Position numbers and translations under genes: made by a program. A DNA stretch of 64,000 nt from Planctomycetaceae bacterium (GTDB taxonomy: Bacteria; Planctomycetota; Planctomycetia; Planctomycetales; Planctomycetaceae), in NCBI GenBank assembly GCA_020638955.1, contig JACKHO010000009.1, positions 263,833-327,832 of the forward strand, given 5' to 3'. Positions 62,923-64,000 of the stretch are shown here, piece after piece; position 1 is the first letter of the stretch; each line of letters opens with the position of its first letter. The notes under the pieces were generated by a model. The model searched no databases. It saw only the letters and a program-made list of their open reading frames with translations, and was not told where the DNA came from.

Positions 62923-63333
62923 ATGCCCTGGATTCTTGCCACTGATGACCAGCCACACATTACGCGGCTCATTCAGCTCACACTCCGCAAAGCCGGAATT
63001 GACGTCGTCACCTGCTCCGATGGTGAAGCCGCATGGCTCGTGCTACAAGGCGGCAGCCTGCCAGACCTCATCATCACCGATTTCCAAATGCCACGACTCG
63101 ATGGTCTTGGCCTCTGCCGCCGTATTCGTGACACGCCGGAACTCGGTGAGGTCCCCATCATTCTACTGACCGGCAAGGGGTTTGAACTTTCCTCGGAAAG
63201 CGTTTGCCGCCAGCTTGGCATCCAGGAAGTGCTGGTCAAACCATTCAGCCCCAGACGCCTGCGGCAACTGGTGTGTGACATTATGGATTTGCCACGACAA
63301 CATTCGCCCAAGGAAACCGTTTCAACATTTTGA
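62923..63333 (+). CDS. Single-domain response regulator
   Basis: A 136-aa CheY-like receiver protein without an output domain. Acidic pocket in 'ATDDQPH', phosphoacceptor Asp in 'LIITDFQMPRLDG', conserved Thr/Lys in 'ILLTGKG' and 'VLVKPFSPRRL'. A near-perfect ribosome site (AAGGAGGTGATC) precedes ATG 62923, which rules out the longer upstream reading. Its kinase is not in the immediate area. It is divergent from the YjhG-type gene and upstream of mfd. Confidence 0.93.
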   Translation: MPWILATDDQPHITRLIQLTLRKAGIDVVTCSDGEAAWLVLQGGSLPDLIITDFQMPRLDGLGLCRRIRDTPELGEVPIILLTGKGFELSSESVCRQLGIQEVLVKPFSPRRLRQLVCDIMDLPRQHSPKETVSTF

Positions 63334-63683
63334 TTTGATGCGGGAAATGCCTGATGAACGGGAAGCAACGAGTTTTGTAATGGCGGCGCACGTGTGGCGA
63401 CGCTGTCCCGAACATGACGTCGTTCACCAGTACGGTGAAAAAGAACCGCGAATAAAACGGATCGGGCGAATGGCCTTATTGAAAGGCCGCAGGTCATTGA
63501 CGGAACTCACTCCGCTTTCTGACAAACACAAGACTGGCTGAGCGGATGCGATTCGAAGATTCGCCAAATCCGCCCTATTCGCGGTTCCTTCTTCTTGCTC
63601 GCTGATTACGGATGCAAGTGGCGTAAGACTGCTCAGGCTGGACGACAGAAATTGGGTTGCGTACTCTTTCGGCCAATACTGAT
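63334..63683. other. Spacer with inverted repeat
   Basis: A 350-base spacer between the response regulator and mfd. It contains an imperfect inverted repeat (63441-63471 and 63559-63592). A short frame within it has no protein-like character. The last 90 bases before mfd show no recognisable promoter. Confidence 0.65.
63441..63592. repeat. Inverted repeat, MITE-like
   Basis: Left arm 63441-63471 (AAGAACCGCGAATAAAACGG and ATCGGGCGAAT) is matched by the reverse complement of 63559-63592 (AAGGAACCGCGAATAGGGCG and GATTTGGCGAAT), about 26 of 31 bases. The inner 88 bases show no gene. It could be a small dispersed element. Confidence 0.65.
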
Positions 63684-64000
63684 ATGGCCACGCAACAGAG
63701 CCTCATCAGCTCACTTCCAGATCTGGTCCCGTTGTTGGGCCGCGTTGATTCGTTTCGCCAGGTGATTGCAGCAATGCATCGCGGACACAGCGGGACAATT
63801 GACGGGGCTTGGGGCTCATCGTCTGCACTCACCGCGGCGGCCATCGCCGCGGAAGCCCCCGGAACCGTGGTTATTGTGCAGCCACGGATTAACGACGTCG
63901 ATGATTTCGCGGTCGACCTCGATGCTCTCACCAGCGAAATCCCGCTCGTGCTTCCTGCCTGGGAATCGTTGCCCAGCGAGCGTTCCATGTCGGACACCAT
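63684..64000 (+). CDS. mfd: Transcription-repair coupling factor Mfd (5' part, cut by window edge)
   Basis: An open frame from ATG 63684 runs off the window end (about 105 codons). The translated start is 'MATQQSLISSLPDLVPLLG', then 'IDGAWGSSSALTAAAIAAEA', 'VVIVQPRINDVDDFAVDL', and 'LVLPAWESLPSERSMSD'. The 'LPxWExLPxE' segment and the preceding helicase-like 'DGAWGSS' fit the UvrB-homology domain at the start of Mfd. Only the first tenth of the protein is visible, so the call is tentative. Confidence 0.75.
   Translation, partial: MATQQSLISSLPDLVPLLGRVDSFRQVIAAMHRGHSGTIDGAWGSSSALTAAAIAAEAPGTVVIVQPRINDVDDFAVDLDALTSEIPLVLPAWESLPSERSMSDT

Noticed and set aside
63182..63541. A 119-codon + strand frame after the response regulator
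   Set aside because: It starts inside the response regulator in another frame and continues into an inverted repeat.
63575..64000. A 141-codon minus-strand frame at the right edge
   Set aside because: It is Ser/Arg-rich and opposes the Mfd start, which fits a known family.

Overview
The window looks like a chromosomal segment of a planctomycete (phylum Planctomycetota). Several planctomycete hallmarks appear together: three secreted sulfatases of different subfamilies, a DUF1501 protein, a DUF1559-type protein, multihaem cytochrome and propeller proteins, PQQ-like propellers, many zinc-ribbon membrane proteins, a receptor-like Ser/Thr kinase with a coiled-coil sensor half, and an NtrC-type sigma-54 activator. 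Genes are moderately GC-rich, many lack a Shine-Dalgarno sequence, and the spaces between operons carry several families of short palindromic repeats. This assignment is inference from gene content; no rRNA or tRNA gene was seen.

Layout. 1-6.5 kb (minus): CehA/McbA-type PHP metallohydrolase, two sulfatases and diacylglycerol kinase. 6.7-11.4 kb: SDR oxidoreductase, then (minus) a large FAD/Fe-S oxidoreductase whose stop codon overlaps a MoaD-like sulfur carrier, and a zinc-ribbon membrane protein. 11.5-16.3 kb: zinc-ribbon protein, NUC1-type nuclease, DUF1559-like protein, a coupled SGNH-hydrolase/DUF5989 pair and a propeller protein. 16.4-17.8 kb: a repeat-rich island with three tiny genes. 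17.8-24.8 kb: sulfatase plus sialidase-like protein, an ExeA-like ATPase with a membrane partner, and two divergent PQQ-like propellers.

24.8-31.9 kb: small zinc-ribbon genes, a bile-acid-symporter-family transporter, and a four-gene operon (YtrA-type GntR regulator, ABC ATPase, membrane protein, 881-aa PEGA-containing membrane protein) behind a near-consensus promoter with a perfect palindrome. This operon is my best candidate for an undescribed system. 32-39.4 kb: histidine kinase and sigma-54 response regulator, then a CzcA-type RND metal pump and its adaptor (minus). 39.7-44.5 kb: secreted HELAH metallopeptidase, ThiF/MoeB-like E1 coupled to purN, secreted galactose mutarotase, zinc-ribbon/RDD protein.

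44.5-54.7 kb: pentahaem cytochrome coupled to a propeller protein, Gfo/Idh/MocA oxidoreductase, a Tyr/Ser-rich secreted protein behind a possible sigma-54 promoter, small secreted or membrane-anchored proteins, a LamG-sialidase and a DUF1501 protein. 54.7-64 kb: a repeat-rich spacer, a small membrane protein, the giant Ser/Thr kinase, an acyl-CoA-dehydrogenase-like protein with a YjhG/YagF sugar-acid dehydratase, a single-domain response regulator, and the 5' end of mfd, cut by the window edge.

The repeated theme is breakdown of sulfated or acidic glycans: sulfatases remove sulfate; sialidase-like, mutarotase, Gfo/Idh and YjhG enzymes handle the sugars; cytochrome and PQQ-like proteins may serve periplasmic oxidation. 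All functions are read from the sequence by motif and family recognition; no database search was run.
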